From contig MKUP01000011.1 of the NCBI GenBank assembly GCA_001898625.1, positions 124,001 through 188,000 of the forward strand: a DNA stretch of 64,000 bases. The letters are read 5' to 3'. A program made the position numbers and the translations under genes. Under the pieces are notes generated by a model. The model made no database searches. It saw only the letters and a program-made list of their open reading frames with translations, and was not told where the DNA came from. Below are positions 1 to 8,262 of the stretch, piece by piece (the first letter of the stretch is position 1; each line of letters starts with the position of its first letter). The stretch is from Burkholderiales bacterium 67-32 (GTDB lineage: Bacteria; Pseudomonadota; Gammaproteobacteria; Burkholderiales; Burkholderiaceae_B).

Positions 1-1
1 G

Positions 2-1366
2 ATCCTGCAGGAGAACCCGCTGCTCGAACGCGAGGACGATCCCGTGGCGGCCACGCTGCGGGTCGACGCCGACGGCAGCATGCACGCGGCCACGCCCGCC
101 GCGCCGGAAGCCGACGCCGAACCGGGCGGCGAGGCCATGGAGGCCCCCTCGCCGGCCGACGCCGGCGATGCGCCGGACCTGCCCGACATGCCCGACATGC
201 CGGAGCTGCACCGCCCCGGCGGCGAGCACGACGACGACACCGCACCACAACTCGCGGCGCCCGACGCCTCGCTGCGCGAGCACCTGCTGAGCCAGCTCGC
301 GCTCACGCAGGCCACGCCGCGCGATGCGGCGCTGGTGACGGCGCTGGTCGACGAACTGGACGACAACGGCTACCTGGGCGTGTCGCTGGAAGAACTGGCC
401 GCGCTGTTCCCGCCCGAGCTGGAGATCGACGCCGACGAACTGCGTTCGGCGTTGGGGCTGCTCCAGTCCTTCGATCCGGCCGGCGTGGGTGCCCGCAACA
501 TCTCCGAATGCCTGTGCCTGCAATTGCGCGTGCCGGACCTCGATTGCCTGCCAGAGGCCCGCGATGCCGAGGTGCTGGCGCTGGCCCGCCAGATCTCCGC
601 CCAGCATCTGCCGCTGCTGGGCGCGCGGGACTACGCCAAGCTGCGCAAGGCGCTGGGCTGCAACGACGACCAGCTGCGCGCGGCCCAGAGCCTGATCCGC
701 CGGCTCGACCCGCGGCCCGGTTCGCGCTACTCGTCGCCCGCCGCGGACTACGTCGTGCCCGACGTGATCGTGCGCAAGGCCGGCACCCAGTGGCGCGCGA
801 TGCTCAACGGCGAAGCCATGCCGCGGCTGCGCATCAACCAGATGTACGCGCAGATCCTGAAATCGGAGCGCAGCTCGGCCCATCCCGGGCTGTCCTCGCA
901 GTTGCAGGAGGCGCGCTGGCTGATACGCAATGTCCAGCAACGCTTCGACACCATCCTGCGCGTGGCCCAGGCCATCATCGATCGGCAGCAGGGTTTCCTC
1001 AACCATGGCGAGGTCGCCATGCGGCCTCTTGTATTACGCGAAATAGCAGATACACTAGGCTTGCATGAGTCGACGATCTCACGCGTCACTACGCAGAAAT
1101 ACATGCTCACCCCGCTGGGGACTTTCGAGCTGAAGTATTTCTTCGGCAGCCACGTCGCCACGGAGACCGGAGGAGCGGCATCGTCCACAGCGATCCGTGC
1201 GCTGATCAAGCAACTCATTGGTGCGGAGGACCCTACCCAGCCACTATCCGACAGCCAACTTGCGCAGACGCTGGGGGAGCAGGGTATCGTCGTGGCCCGC
1301 CGCACGGTGGCCAAATACCGCGAAGCGCTCAAGATTCCGCCGGTTTCCCTGCGTAAGAGCATCTAG
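2..1366 (+). CDS. rpoN: RNA polymerase sigma-54 factor RpoN (5' end outside window)
   Basis: This is the alternative sigma factor that directs core polymerase to -24/-12 promoters and needs an AAA+ activator to open them. The first visible in-frame residues read ILQENPLLE, the end of the glutamine-rich region I that contacts activators, so the true start lies upstream and the GTG at 44 is internal. An acidic, Pro/Asp-rich linker (region II, with a DMPDMP repeat) follows, then the core-binding domain and the C-terminal DNA-binding domain. The RpoN box [10 protein letters not shown] is at 1295-1324, and the protein ends about a dozen residues later, as is usual. 454 residues are visible. It heads the conserved rpoN-hpf-ptsN-hprK-rapZ neighbourhood. 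Identification is firm. Confidence 0.97.
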   Translation: MLQENPLLEREDDPVAATLRVDADGSMHAATPAAPEADAEPGGEAMEAPSPADAGDAPDLPDMPDMPELHRPGGEHDDDTAPQLAAPDASLREHLLSQLALTQATPRDAALVTALVDELDDNGYLGVSLEELAALFPPELEIDADELRSALGLLQSFDPAGVGARNISECLCLQLRVPDLDCLPEARDAEVLALARQISAQHLPLLGARDYAKLRKALGCNDDQLRAAQSLIRRLDPRPGSRYSSPAADYVVPDVIVRKAGTQWRAMLNGEAMPRLRINQMYAQILKSERSSAHPGLSSQLQEARWLIRNVQQRFDTILRVAQAIIDRQQGFLNHGEVAMRPLVLREIADTLGLHESTISRVTTQKYMLTPLGTFELKYFFGSHVATETGGAASSTAIRALIKQLIGAEDPTQPLSDSQLAQTLGEQGIVVARRTVAKYREALKIPPVSLRKSI

Positions 1367-1381
1367 TACGGATCGCGCCCG

Positions 1382-1400
1382 CGCGGCATGACATGCCGCG
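1382..1400. terminator. Hairpin just after rpoN
   Basis: There is a perfect 8-bp inverted repeat, CGCGGCAT / ATGCCGCG, with a 3-nt loop, 15 bp after the rpoN stop. No T-run follows, so it could be a weak terminator, an mRNA-stabilising 3' hairpin or a processing site before hpf. Confidence 0.4.
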
Positions 1401-1548
1401 TATCCATCACCCAATCGCGATGCTAGGGTTAGACCGTACTTGAAAGCCCCGGATAAAGGCTCATCTTTATAGCAACCGCTGAAAACGCATGTGCCAGCCA
1501 CTTCGATTGCGTGGCGACATCCGGAACATTCGGAGCGACGCAAGCAAA

Positions 1549-1616
1549 GTGGCACGCTCGTGCCACAAGCGCCCATGCCCTGCGGACATGGGCGCGGGCT
1601 CCGGGAGGTCTCCCGG
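1549..1616 (+). promoter_or_regulatory. Structured leader of hpf: three consecutive hairpins
   Basis: Three inverted repeats with perfect arms lie in a row before hpf. They are GTGGCAC/GTGCCAC (1549-1566), CGCCCATG/CATGGGCG (1570-1594) and CCGGGA/TCCCGG (1601-1616). The strong Shine-Dalgarno AAGGAGGG follows at 1628-1635. If transcribed, they form a compact leader just ahead of the ribosome-binding site. The regulatory role is inferred. Confidence 0.4.
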
Positions 1617-1641
1617 TACATTGCTTCAAGGAGGGCTTTAC

Positions 1642-1971
1642 ATGAATCTGAGCATCAGCGGACATCACCTCATCGTGACCCCCGCCATACGTGAGTACGT
1701 CCTGAACAAGCTCACGCGGGTGTTGAGGCATTTCGATCACGTCATCGATATCCAGGTGCAGCTTTCCGTGGAAAAGCTGCGCCACAGCGCGGAAATCACC
1801 ATGCATCTCCGAGGCAAGGACGTCCATTGCGAGGCCCAAGAAGAAAACCTATACGCCGCCATCGACGCCCTTGTCGACAAAGTCGACCGACAGGTCATCA
1901 AGTACAAGGACAAGGTCCAGCGACCTCGGGTCGAAGAAGCCATGAAGAGGGTGCCCCCCCCTTCGCCCTAA
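1642..1971 (+). CDS. hpf: Ribosome hibernation-promoting factor Hpf/RaiA family
   Basis: Hpf binds the decoding centre of the 30S subunit in stationary phase and promotes inactive ribosomes. The 109-residue product begins MNLSISGHH and has the beta-alpha-beta-beta-beta-alpha fold pattern of the family: [12 protein letters not shown] in helix 1 and [20 protein letters not shown] in the last helix. It is a short form without the long C-terminal dimerisation domain. The ATG at 1642 is chosen because AAGGAGGG lies at 1628-1635; the frame stays open upstream but without homology. Oddly, the last residues (VPPPSP) and the TAA stop are encoded by the 5' end of a dispersed repeat, so the native C-terminus has probably been rewritten. 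It sits between rpoN and ptsN, its usual place. Confidence 0.95.
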   Translation: MNLSISGHHLIVTPAIREYVLNKLTRVLRHFDHVIDIQVQLSVEKLRHSAEITMHLRGKDVHCEAQEENLYAAIDALVDKVDRQVIKYKDKVQRPRVEEAMKRVPPPSP

Positions 1972-2031
1972 AGGGCGCCCCCCAGGGGGCGGCACTGGCG
2001 GACCGGCGGAGCCGGATCCGCTGTGCCCTGG
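1953..2031 (+). repeat. Dispersed structured repeat, copy A
   Basis: Forward copy of the window's REP-like element. It overlaps the end of hpf and supplies its stop codon inside the first stem (CGCCCT at 1964-1969, AGGGCG at 1972-1977). A C-run/G-run stem follows, then a long stem with outer arms GGCAC/GTGCC around the invariant ACCGGC..GCCGGATCC core. Confidence 0.8.
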
Positions 2032-2046
2032 AGTAAAACATCGGCT

Positions 2047-2072
2047 GGCGGGGAAAGGAGGCTTTTCCCGCC
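2047..2072 (+). terminator. Inverted repeat after hpf
   Basis: Arms GGCGGGGAAA and TTTTCCCGCC (9 of 10 pairs) enclose AGGAGG. It lies after the repeat that ends hpf and before the ptsN promoter, so a transcription-terminating role is plausible. There is no clear U-tract beyond the stem. The rest of 2073-2260 shows nothing I can support; a 92-codon open frame there lacks any recognisable feature. Confidence 0.4.
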
Positions 2073-2261
2073 GTTGTAACGTTTAAAGGATGGATTCGCG
2101 TCCAGTTATCGTGATCGGGATCGAGAAATGCCGCGCTGCGCCATGGTTTTCGAGGGCTCGGGTGTTGCCCCGGGTGGGCGCTTCCTTCGTGGGACGAGGG
2201 CATGTGATGCCGGGTCGGGATACGGACGGGTTGTTTGCGGGGCACAAAAGTGCCGCTTTTC

Positions 2262-2289
2262 GTGACAGAACCGGGCCGCTGGCTATAAT
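2262..2289 (+). promoter_or_regulatory. Sigma-70-type promoter before ptsN
   Basis: A -35 GTGACA (5 of 6 to consensus) at 2262-2267, a 16-bp spacer and a perfect -10 TATAAT at 2284-2289. It lies about 75 bp upstream of the ptsN ATG and suggests that ptsN is transcribed independently of rpoN-hpf. Confidence 0.65.
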
Positions 2290-2364
2290 CGACGTCCATC
2301 TCCAAAAGATGTCGCCCGGTCCATCTATTGTGCGAATTTGTATCGCCCGACCGGCGCATACGTT

Positions 2365-2841
2365 ATGAATCTGATCTCGCGGATACTCCCCCCTTCGAAC
2401 GTGCTGCTTGATCTGGAAGTCACCAGCAAGAAGCGCGTTTTCGAACAAGTCGGCCTATTGTTCGAGAATAATCACGGCATCGCCCGCTCGGTGGTGTTCG
2501 ACAGCCTGTTCGCGCGCGAACGGCTGGGCTCGACCGGACTGGGTCAAGGCGTTGCCGTCCCGCACGGCCGCATCAAGGGGCTGACCGATGCGGTGGCCGC
2601 CTTCGTGCGCCTGGCCCAGCCCATCAATTTCGACGCTCCCGATGGCAAGCCCGTGCAGATGCTGGTGTTCCTGCTCGTGCCCGAGCAGGCCACGCAGGTG
2701 CACCTGGAAATCCTGTCCGAGCTGGCGCAGATGCTGTCCAACCGCGCGCTGCGCGAGGCCCTGGTCACCGAGCCCTCGGCCAGCGCGATCCACTCGCTGC
2801 TGACCCACTGGGAACCGGCCCAGTCCGACGCCGCGGTCTGA
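2365..2841 (+). CDS. ptsN: PTS IIA-like nitrogen regulatory protein (EIIA-Ntr)
   Basis: This cytoplasmic phosphocarrier accepts phosphate from NPr/HPr and tunes potassium, nitrogen and stress functions rather than sugar uptake. The 158-residue protein is a single mannitol/fructose-type EIIA domain. The phosphorylated histidine is H67 in the motif VAVPHGRI. The start [10 protein letters not shown] is the conserved family N-terminus; nine upstream in-frame codons look spurious. No strong Shine-Dalgarno is visible before the ATG. It is followed 40 bp later by hprK, whose product may phosphorylate the partner HPr. The coupling of EIIA-Ntr, HPr kinase and RapZ is the typical betaproteobacterial regulatory PTS. 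Confidence 0.96.
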   Translation: MNLISRILPPSNVLLDLEVTSKKRVFEQVGLLFENNHGIARSVVFDSLFARERLGSTGLGQGVAVPHGRIKGLTDAVAAFVRLAQPINFDAPDGKPVQMLVFLLVPEQATQVHLEILSELAQMLSNRALREALVTEPSASAIHSLLTHWEPAQSDAAV

Positions 2842-2881
2842 TCCGGCCGCGGCCCGGCCGGCCGCCTTTTCCGTGTGCCCC

Positions 2882-3814
2882 ATGCTTACTATCGAAAAAC
2901 TGGTCGACGAGAACACCGACAAGATTTCCTTGAGCTGGCTGGCGGGGCGCTCGAACGCGAACCGCTCGCCGCTGCCCGACACCTGCCTGGCCGCCGCCGA
3001 CCTGGTCGGCCACCTGAACCTCATCCATCCGTCCCGCATCCAGGTCTTCGGCCACGAGGAACTGGCGTTCTACGCCCGGCTGGAAGCCCGCCGGCGCGCC
3101 CATCACCTGGATGAGCTGCTGGCCAGCGGCGTCCCGGCCATCATCATGGCCGACGGCCTGGCCGCCCCGGCCGACCTGCTGGAACACTGCGTACAGCGCA
3201 ATGTGCCGCTGCTGGCCTCGCCCCGCTCAGCGGCGCAGGTCATCGACCTGCTGCGCATCTACCTGGCCAAGAAGCTCGCCCCCGTCACCACCGTGCACGG
3301 CGTGTTCATGGACGTACTCGGCATGGGCGTGCTGATCTCCGGCGAATCCGGCCTGGGCAAGAGCGAACTGGCGCTGGAACTGATCTCGCGCGGCCACGGC
3401 CTGGTGGCCGACGACGCCGTGGAATTCTCGCGCATCGCCCCCAACCTGATCGAGGGCCGCTGCCCGCCGCTGCTGCAGAACATGCTGGAAGTGCGCGGCC
3501 TCGGCCTGCTGGACATCCGCGCGATCTTCGGCGAGACCTCGGTGCGCCGGAAGATGAAGCTCAAGATCATCGTCCACCTGGTCCGCACCACCTCGCCCGA
3601 AGCCAATTTCGAGCGCCTCCCCCTCCAGGCCATGACCCAGGACGTGCTGGCCCTGCCCATACGCAAGGTCGTCCTGCCGGTGGCCGCCGGCCGCAACCTG
3701 GCCGTGCTGGTCGAAGCGGCGGTGCGCAACGCCATCCTGCAACTGCGCGGCATCGACACCATGACCGAGTTCATGGAACGGCAGATGGACGCGATCCAGA
3801 ACGGCGAGCCGTAG
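2882..3814 (+). CDS. hprK: HPr kinase/phosphorylase
   Basis: HprK phosphorylates HPr on a regulatory serine with ATP and removes that phosphate with Pi. The 310-residue protein has the two-domain HprK layout. The C-terminal kinase domain carries the P-loop GESGLGKS (residues 154-161), the acidic segment [13 protein letters not shown] and the family signature [11 protein letters not shown]. The ATG at 2882 (MLTIEKL) is preferred over a GTG three codons upstream. In most proteobacteria with this gene there is no sugar PTS, and HprK works with EIIA-Ntr. The TAG stop is followed two bases later by a copy of the structured repeat. Confidence 0.96.
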   Translation: MLTIEKLVDENTDKISLSWLAGRSNANRSPLPDTCLAAADLVGHLNLIHPSRIQVFGHEELAFYARLEARRRAHHLDELLASGVPAIIMADGLAAPADLLEHCVQRNVPLLASPRSAAQVIDLLRIYLAKKLAPVTTVHGVFMDVLGMGVLISGESGLGKSELALELISRGHGLVADDAVEFSRIAPNLIEGRCPPLLQNMLEVRGLGLLDIRAIFGETSVRRKMKLKIIVHLVRTTSPEANFERLPLQAMTQDVLALPIRKVVLPVAAGRNLAVLVEAAVRNAILQLRGIDTMTEFMERQMDAIQNGEP

Positions 3815-3816
3815 AG

Positions 3817-3945
3817 CCCCCCCTACGCGCTTCGCGCGCCCCCCACGGGGCGATGCGGGTGGACCGGCGGAGCCGGATCCACCGCATCCTGGGTCTAGTA
3901 CCGCTGTCTTGGATTGTGGTGCCGGTGCTTCGCTGGCTGCCGCGG
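3817..3945 (+). repeat. Dispersed structured repeat, copy B
   Basis: Nearly full-length forward copy starting two bases after the hprK stop. The first stem is ACGCGC-TTC-GCGCG. The second is a C/G-run stem. The long stem has outer arms GATGCGG/CGCATC. The tail GGTCTAGTACCG..TCTTGGATTGTGG is followed by CTTCGCTGGCTGCC, shared with copy C. The remaining 3946-4051 shows no gene. Confidence 0.85.
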
Positions 3946-4051
3946 TAGCAATGGGCTGGCACCGAGCAGGGGAAAGGGGGACAGTTCTGGGAGTGTGCGT
4001 TATTGTTCAGGCTTCGATGAATGAACCTCCCCCTACGAGGCAAAGCCTGCT

Positions 4052-4969
4052 GTGTTACGTGTCGTTTTCATCACCGGTATCTCGGGCTCGGGCAAGTCCG
4101 TGGCTCTTCGTACCCTGGAGGATTTCGGCTACAACTGCGTCGACAATCTTCCCGTCCGCTTTCTGCACGATTTCATCGCGGCCGCGCACGATGAAGGGCT
4201 GCAGCGCGTGGGGGTATCCATCGATGCCCGCTCCAGCGGCGCGATCGCCAATCTGCCCGGCACCATCAACGCGCTGCGCGCGCTGGGTACCGAGATCCGC
4301 GTGGTGTTCCTGGACGCCGACACCGGCACGCTGGTGCAGCGCTATTCGGAATCGCGCCGTCGCCATCCGCTGACCGACAAGCTTTTCCACGAAGGCGTCG
4401 CGCCCTCGGTCGAGGCCTGCATCGCGCACGAGCGCGAGTTGCTGGGGCCGCTGCGCGAGCTGGGGCACGTCATCGACACCACGGGGCTGACGCCCTCGCA
4501 ACTGCGGTCCTGGGTGCGCAACGTGGTGCAGGCCGATACCGTGCCGCTGGTCCTGACCTTCGAGTCGTTCGCATTCAAGGAAAGCGTACCGCTGGACGCG
4601 GACCTGATGTTCGACGTGCGCTGCCTGCCCAATCCCCACTACGACCCGGTCCTGCGGCCGTTGACGGGGCGGGACGCTCCGGTGGCGAACTTCCTGGCGG
4701 CCATCCCCAGCGTGGGACGCATGATCGACGACATCGCCGCCTTCATCCGCACCTGGCTGCCGGAGTACATGCAGGACACGCGCAGCTACCTGACGGTGGC
4801 CATAGGCTGTACGGGCGGCACGCATCGATCGGTCTACGTGGTGGAACAACTGGCCGCCATGTTCGCGGGCCAGGGGCAGGTGCTGGTGCGCCACCGTGCA
4901 CAAAAACAGTTCGACCTTTATGATCCAGGCGGTGGCCCCGCCGAGGCGCCGCCGCTTGCCAGACCTTAG
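4052..4969 (+). CDS. rapZ: RNase adapter / nucleotide-binding protein RapZ
   Basis: RapZ binds small RNAs and delivers them to RNase E; in enterobacteria it controls GlmZ and hence glucosamine-6-phosphate synthesis. The 305-residue protein has the N-terminal P-loop GISGSGKS (residues 9-16), the following ALRTLEDFGYNCVDNLP stretch typical of the family, and the C-terminal GCTGGTHRSV motif in the RNA-binding domain. Translation appears to start at GTG 4052, since MLRVVFITG aligns with family N-termini and an ACGAGG lies at 4035-4040. The link with hprK and ptsN is conserved. Whether the same sRNA targets exist in this organism is not known from sequence. Confidence 0.95.
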   Translation: MLRVVFITGISGSGKSVALRTLEDFGYNCVDNLPVRFLHDFIAAAHDEGLQRVGVSIDARSSGAIANLPGTINALRALGTEIRVVFLDADTGTLVQRYSESRRRHPLTDKLFHEGVAPSVEACIAHERELLGPLRELGHVIDTTGLTPSQLRSWVRNVVQADTVPLVLTFESFAFKESVPLDADLMFDVRCLPNPHYDPVLRPLTGRDAPVANFLAAIPSVGRMIDDIAAFIRTWLPEYMQDTRSYLTVAIGCTGGTHRSVYVVEQLAAMFAGQGQVLVRHRAQKQFDLYDPGGGPAEAPPLARP

Positions 4970-4987
4970 CATCCAGGACCCTAGACG

Positions 4988-6067
4988 ATGAAGCAGACCG
5001 ACCGGCCCCTCCTGCCTGGCGCGCGCCCCACCAGCCGCCGCCCACCGCGCGGGAGGACCGAAGGTCTCCTGCTCTGGACGGCGGTCTGCGCCACGGTACT
5101 CCTGGCCGCCTGCGGCACCACGCCCAAGGGGTCGTCGGGATCGGGTTCGCGCGGCGGCGGCTACTACAAGGACGACGGCCCGCCGTCCAATCCGCCCGCC
5201 AACCTGGACCTGGTGCCCGATCCGCTACCGGCCGTGGAACCGCTGGCCAGCGGCGCGAACAAGCCCTATGTGATTTTCGGCAAGCGCTACGTGCCCGACA
5301 CCTCCATGCAACCCTACAAGGTGCGCGGCACCGCGTCGTGGTACGGCCGCAAGTTCCATGGCGCGCGCACGTCGAACGGCGAGATCTACGACATGTACGC
5401 GATGACCGCGGCCCATACCACGCTGCCCATCCCCAGCTACGCCCGCGTCACGCGGGTCGGGACCGGCAAGTCGGTGATCGTGCGCGTGAACGACCGCGGC
5501 CCCTTCCACAGCGACCGCATCATCGATCTTTCCTACACGGCCGCCTACAAGCTGGGCCTGCTCTCGCAGGGCAGCGGCGAAGTCGAGGTCGAATGGCTGG
5601 GGCCGGAGGAAATCGCCAGGATCCGCAGCGAACGCGGCAACGCCCCCATGCTGGCCGCGGCGCCCGCGCCGGTGGCCGAGGCCGAGGTGGTCGCCATCCC
5701 GGTGGCCACGCAGGCACCGGCCAGCCAGGTACGGGAGCTGCCGCCGCTGGCTTCCGCCTCTGCCAGCCCCGCGCCCATGGCGGGCGGCGTGCAGGTCCCC
5801 CTGACGGCCACCACGCCGGTGGTCTCGACGCCGCAATCGGGCATCTTCCTGCAAGTGGGCGCCTTCAGCGGCCAGCGCAACGCCGAGGACCTCGCGGCCC
5901 GGATCCGGACCCAGTTGGGGGACCAGACCGAACCGCTGCGCATCGTGAACACCGACAGCCTGCACCGCGTGCACCTGGGCCCCTACCCCTCGCGCGAGAG
6001 CGCGCTGGCCGCCGCGCAGCGCGTGCAGGCCAGGCTGGACATCGCCCCGGTCATCGTCGTGCGCTGA
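4988..6067 (+). CDS. rlpA: RlpA-family septal-ring lytic transglycosylase lipoprotein
   Basis: RlpA proteins are outer-membrane lipoproteins that act on glycan strands lacking stem peptides at the division site. Residues 26-42 form a signal sequence with lipobox LLAAC (Cys42), so the mature protein is lipidated. A double-psi beta-barrel domain at about 112-205 contains ASWYGRKFHGARTSNGE, VRVNDRGPF and RIIDLSY, including the catalytic-site Asp of the family. An Ala/Pro-rich linker leads to a C-terminal SPOR domain (about 280-358, GIFLQVGAFSGQRNA) that binds denuded peptidoglycan. The N-terminus is long and basic. It ends 13 bp from the convergent MFS gene. Enzyme activity is inferred from family, since not all RlpA proteins are active. 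Confidence 0.93.
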   Translation: MKQTDRPLLPGARPTSRRPPRGRTEGLLLWTAVCATVLLAACGTTPKGSSGSGSRGGGYYKDDGPPSNPPANLDLVPDPLPAVEPLASGANKPYVIFGKRYVPDTSMQPYKVRGTASWYGRKFHGARTSNGEIYDMYAMTAAHTTLPIPSYARVTRVGTGKSVIVRVNDRGPFHSDRIIDLSYTAAYKLGLLSQGSGEVEVEWLGPEEIARIRSERGNAPMLAAAPAPVAEAEVVAIPVATQAPASQVRELPPLASASASPAPMAGGVQVPLTATTPVVSTPQSGIFLQVGAFSGQRNAEDLAARIRTQLGDQTEPLRIVNTDSLHRVHLGPYPSRESALAAAQRVQARLDIAPVIVVR

Positions 6068-6080
6068 CGGGGCGCCAGCG

Positions 6081-7337
6081 CTATTCCAGTTCGCCGCCCT
6101 TGGTCTCGGGCAGGAAGAAATACACGATGACCGCGGCCAGCGCGAAGAATCCGGCGGTGGCTCCCAGGGCGCTCGCGACGCCATGGGTGGCCGAGAAAAA
6201 GCCCACCGCGGCCGGCGCCAGCGCGCTGGTGGCCCGGCCGGTGTTGTAGATGAAGCCCTGCGCGGTCGCGCGGATGCTGGTCGGGAACAACTCGGCGAAG
6301 GTGGGCGCGAAACCGCTGTAGAAACCCGTGCCCACGAAGGCGACCAGCGGCCCGAACGCCAGCAGCACCAGGCTGGACTCGATCTGCACGTACAGCGGCA
6401 CGCACACGGCCGAGAGCAGGAAGAACAGGATGAAGGCCATGCGGCGGCCGATCCGGTCGGCGATGTAGCCGAAGCAGATGAAGCCCAGCGCCGCGCCCAC
6501 CTGCATGACGACGATCCAGGTCGTGGACTTGGTCAGGTCCAGGCCGGCGCCGCCCGCGCTGACGGGGGTGGCCAGATAGGTCGGGATCCACGTGAACAGC
6601 CCCCAGTAGCCGCACATGGCCGCGGCGGTGAACGCCAGGCCGACCACCGTGCTGCGCAAATGCTGGCCGAACAGCAGCTTGAGCGTGGCCCCGACGCCCA
6701 GGCGCTCTTTCTGGCTCGTCCAGATCTCCGGCTCGGACGCATGGCGGCGCACCCAGAACGCGAACAGCGCGGGCACCAGCCCGACCGCGAACACCCAACG
6801 CCAGCCCAGCGTGGGCAGCACCAGCGCCGCGACGATGGCGGCCAGCGCGTAGCCGGCGGCGAAGGCGCTCTGCACCCAGGCCATGACCTTGCCGCGGTGC
6901 TTGGCCGGCCACGTTTCGGTGACCAGGGCCGCACCCGCCGACCATTCCCCGCCCACCCCCAGTCCCAGCAGGAAACGGAAGATCAGCAACTGCGTGACGT
7001 TCTGCGAGAAACCGCACAGGGCCGTGCCGATGGAATAGCACGCGATGCTGAGCACCAGCGACCGCGTCCGCCCCAGCCGGTCGGCCAGAAAGCCGAAGAT
7101 CAGGCCGCCGAAGGCCGTGGCCAGCAGCGTCATCGAGGCAATGACGCCGGCTGCGCCGCTGTCGAAATTCAGTTCGGCCCGCATCTGCGTGATCACCATG
7201 GCGAACAGCATCAGATCCATGATGTCCAGCATCCAGCCTATGTAGGCCGAACCGAACGCGCGCCATTGTTCCTTGGTACGCCCTACGTACCATTTTTCCT
7301 GGGCCACGCCGGATAGCGAGGTCGCGGAGGATGCCAT
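6081..7337 (-). CDS. MFS transporter (aromatic/organic acid:H+ symporter type)
   Basis: This is a twelve-helix inner-membrane importer of about 418 residues in the major facilitator superfamily. Typical motifs are GWMLDIMDLMLFAM in helix 1 (the acid pair of the anion:H+ symporter groups), GFLADRLGRTR in the loop between helices 2 and 3, and RFLLGLGVGGEWSAGA in helix 4. The start MASSATS is chosen over an earlier ATG because AAGGAG lies just before it. Substrate is unknown; the motifs suggest a carboxylate. It is divergent from a bicupin gene across a palindrome-rich promoter region, with an IclR regulator following, so the three genes probably serve one compound. Confidence 0.85.
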   Translation of the reverse strand: MASSATSLSGVAQEKWYVGRTKEQWRAFGSAYIGWMLDIMDLMLFAMVITQMRAELNFDSGAAGVIASMTLLATAFGGLIFGFLADRLGRTRSLVLSIACYSIGTALCGFSQNVTQLLIFRFLLGLGVGGEWSAGAALVTETWPAKHRGKVMAWVQSAFAAGYALAAIVAALVLPTLGWRWVFAVGLVPALFAFWVRRHASEPEIWTSQKERLGVGATLKLLFGQHLRSTVVGLAFTAAAMCGYWGLFTWIPTYLATPVSAGGAGLDLTKSTTWIVVMQVGAALGFICFGYIADRIGRRMAFILFFLLSAVCVPLYVQIESSLVLLAFGPLVAFVGTGFYSGFAPTFAELFPTSIRATAQGFIYNTGRATSALAPAAVGFFSATHGVASALGATAGFFALAAVIVYFFLPETKGGELE

Positions 7338-7353
7338 GCTTCGTCTCCTTGAT

Positions 7354-7460
7354 GTATCGATTAACGATACAAACGTATCGATAAATATTCTATCCGAATA
7401 TTCACAAGCCATGCATTCATGGTTTACGATAAATGATACGAACGTATTGTTTATCGATAC
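7354..7460. promoter_or_regulatory. Palindromic operator cluster between MFS and bicupin genes
   Basis: This AT-rich divergent region holds repeated GTATCG/CGATAC half-sites. GTATCG-N5-CGATAC lies at 7354-7370 and CGATAC-N4-GTATCG at 7365-7380, sharing a half-site. A larger imperfect palindrome has arms ACGATAAATGATACG (7426-7440) and CGTATTGTTTATCGA (7443-7457), 12 of 15 matching. The likely ligand is the IclR-type regulator encoded just downstream of the bicupin gene. Confidence 0.65.
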
Positions 7461-7511
7461 AAACTGGTCCGTTGCCCGGCATGGGGCCGGCCATAGCCTC
7501 AGGAGTCATCC

Positions 7512-8180
7512 ATGCGCAGTTTCATCATCAGACTTTACGAAGACAGCATTCCCGCCGGCCATGCGCCGGTCTACCTGCCGCGCATGCCGCGGTCGGTTTA
7601 CGTCGTGCAGGGCGGGATCACGGTGGAGTTTCCGGACGGCACGCAGCACCAGCGCCAGGAATCGGCCTGGGTCGGCCAGGACTCGATCGCGCTGGTGGCG
7701 GGCGAGGAAGACGCCGTGCTGTGGCGCTGGGAACTGGTGGCGACCGATGCCCCCGCGGGCACGCTGCGCAGCGCCCCCGGCGCCACGTCCACCCTCAAGC
7801 TGCAACAGGAGATCGAACTGGACGGCCAGTTCGACTGGCTGATGCGCTGCGACCGCGTCGACTTCCCGCCCGGCGGCGTGGCGCTGACGCACGTGCACCA
7901 GGGCCCCGGCATACGCTGCTGCCTGAAGGGCGAGATCACCATCGAGACCCAGGGCAGGACCACGGTGCATCCGGCGGGCTCGGCCTGGTTCGAGCTGGGC
8001 CACGCCCCGGTCCTGGCCCCCACCACCGAGGCCACGGATACCAGCTTCATCCGGTGCTTCATCCTGCCCCAGGGATGCCGCCAGCGCAGCTCCCTGCGCT
8101 ATGTTCTACCGGAAGACGCCGGCAAGCCCAAGCGTCAGCATTATCATGTGTACGGCGAGCGCATGCTGACCCTGCCCTGA
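7512..8180 (+). CDS. Two-domain cupin protein of unknown substrate
   Basis: The 222-residue protein appears to contain two cupin beta-barrels. The first is at about residues 10-75 (RSVYVVQGGITVEFPDG) and lacks an obvious His pair. The second, at about 110-185, has the metal-ligand pattern ALTHVHQGPGIRCCLKGEITIE. Bicupins include dioxygenases, isomerases and lyases acting on sugar or carboxylic acids, so the reaction cannot be named. CAGGAG lies 9 bp before the ATG. It is divergent from an MFS permease and followed by an IclR regulator. I infer a catabolic step for a compound imported by that permease. It has no signal peptide and should be cytoplasmic. Confidence 0.75.
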   Translation: MRSFIIRLYEDSIPAGHAPVYLPRMPRSVYVVQGGITVEFPDGTQHQRQESAWVGQDSIALVAGEEDAVLWRWELVATDAPAGTLRSAPGATSTLKLQQEIELDGQFDWLMRCDRVDFPPGGVALTHVHQGPGIRCCLKGEITIETQGRTTVHPAGSAWFELGHAPVLAPTTEATDTSFIRCFILPQGCRQRSSLRYVLPEDAGKPKRQHYHVYGERMLTLP

Positions 8181-8262
8181 GGGGCATCGTCCCGGCCCCT
8201 GACACGGGGCGGGCATGCGTCCATCGAGAACTCACCGGCCTTGCCCAGACACGCTTCGATCC

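Noticed and set aside
44-1366. RpoN starting at GTG 44
   Set aside because: The frame is open to the window edge and upstream codons encode the conserved end of region I.
1550-1564. Sigma-54-like promoter (TGGCAC..TGCC) before hpf
   Set aside because: The GG and GC elements are off the required 10-bp spacing by one, and the sequence is better explained as a perfect hairpin.
2090-2368. 92-codon open frame between hpf and ptsN
   Set aside because: It runs across the ptsN promoter, has no ribosome-binding site or recognisable motif and no typical codon pattern.
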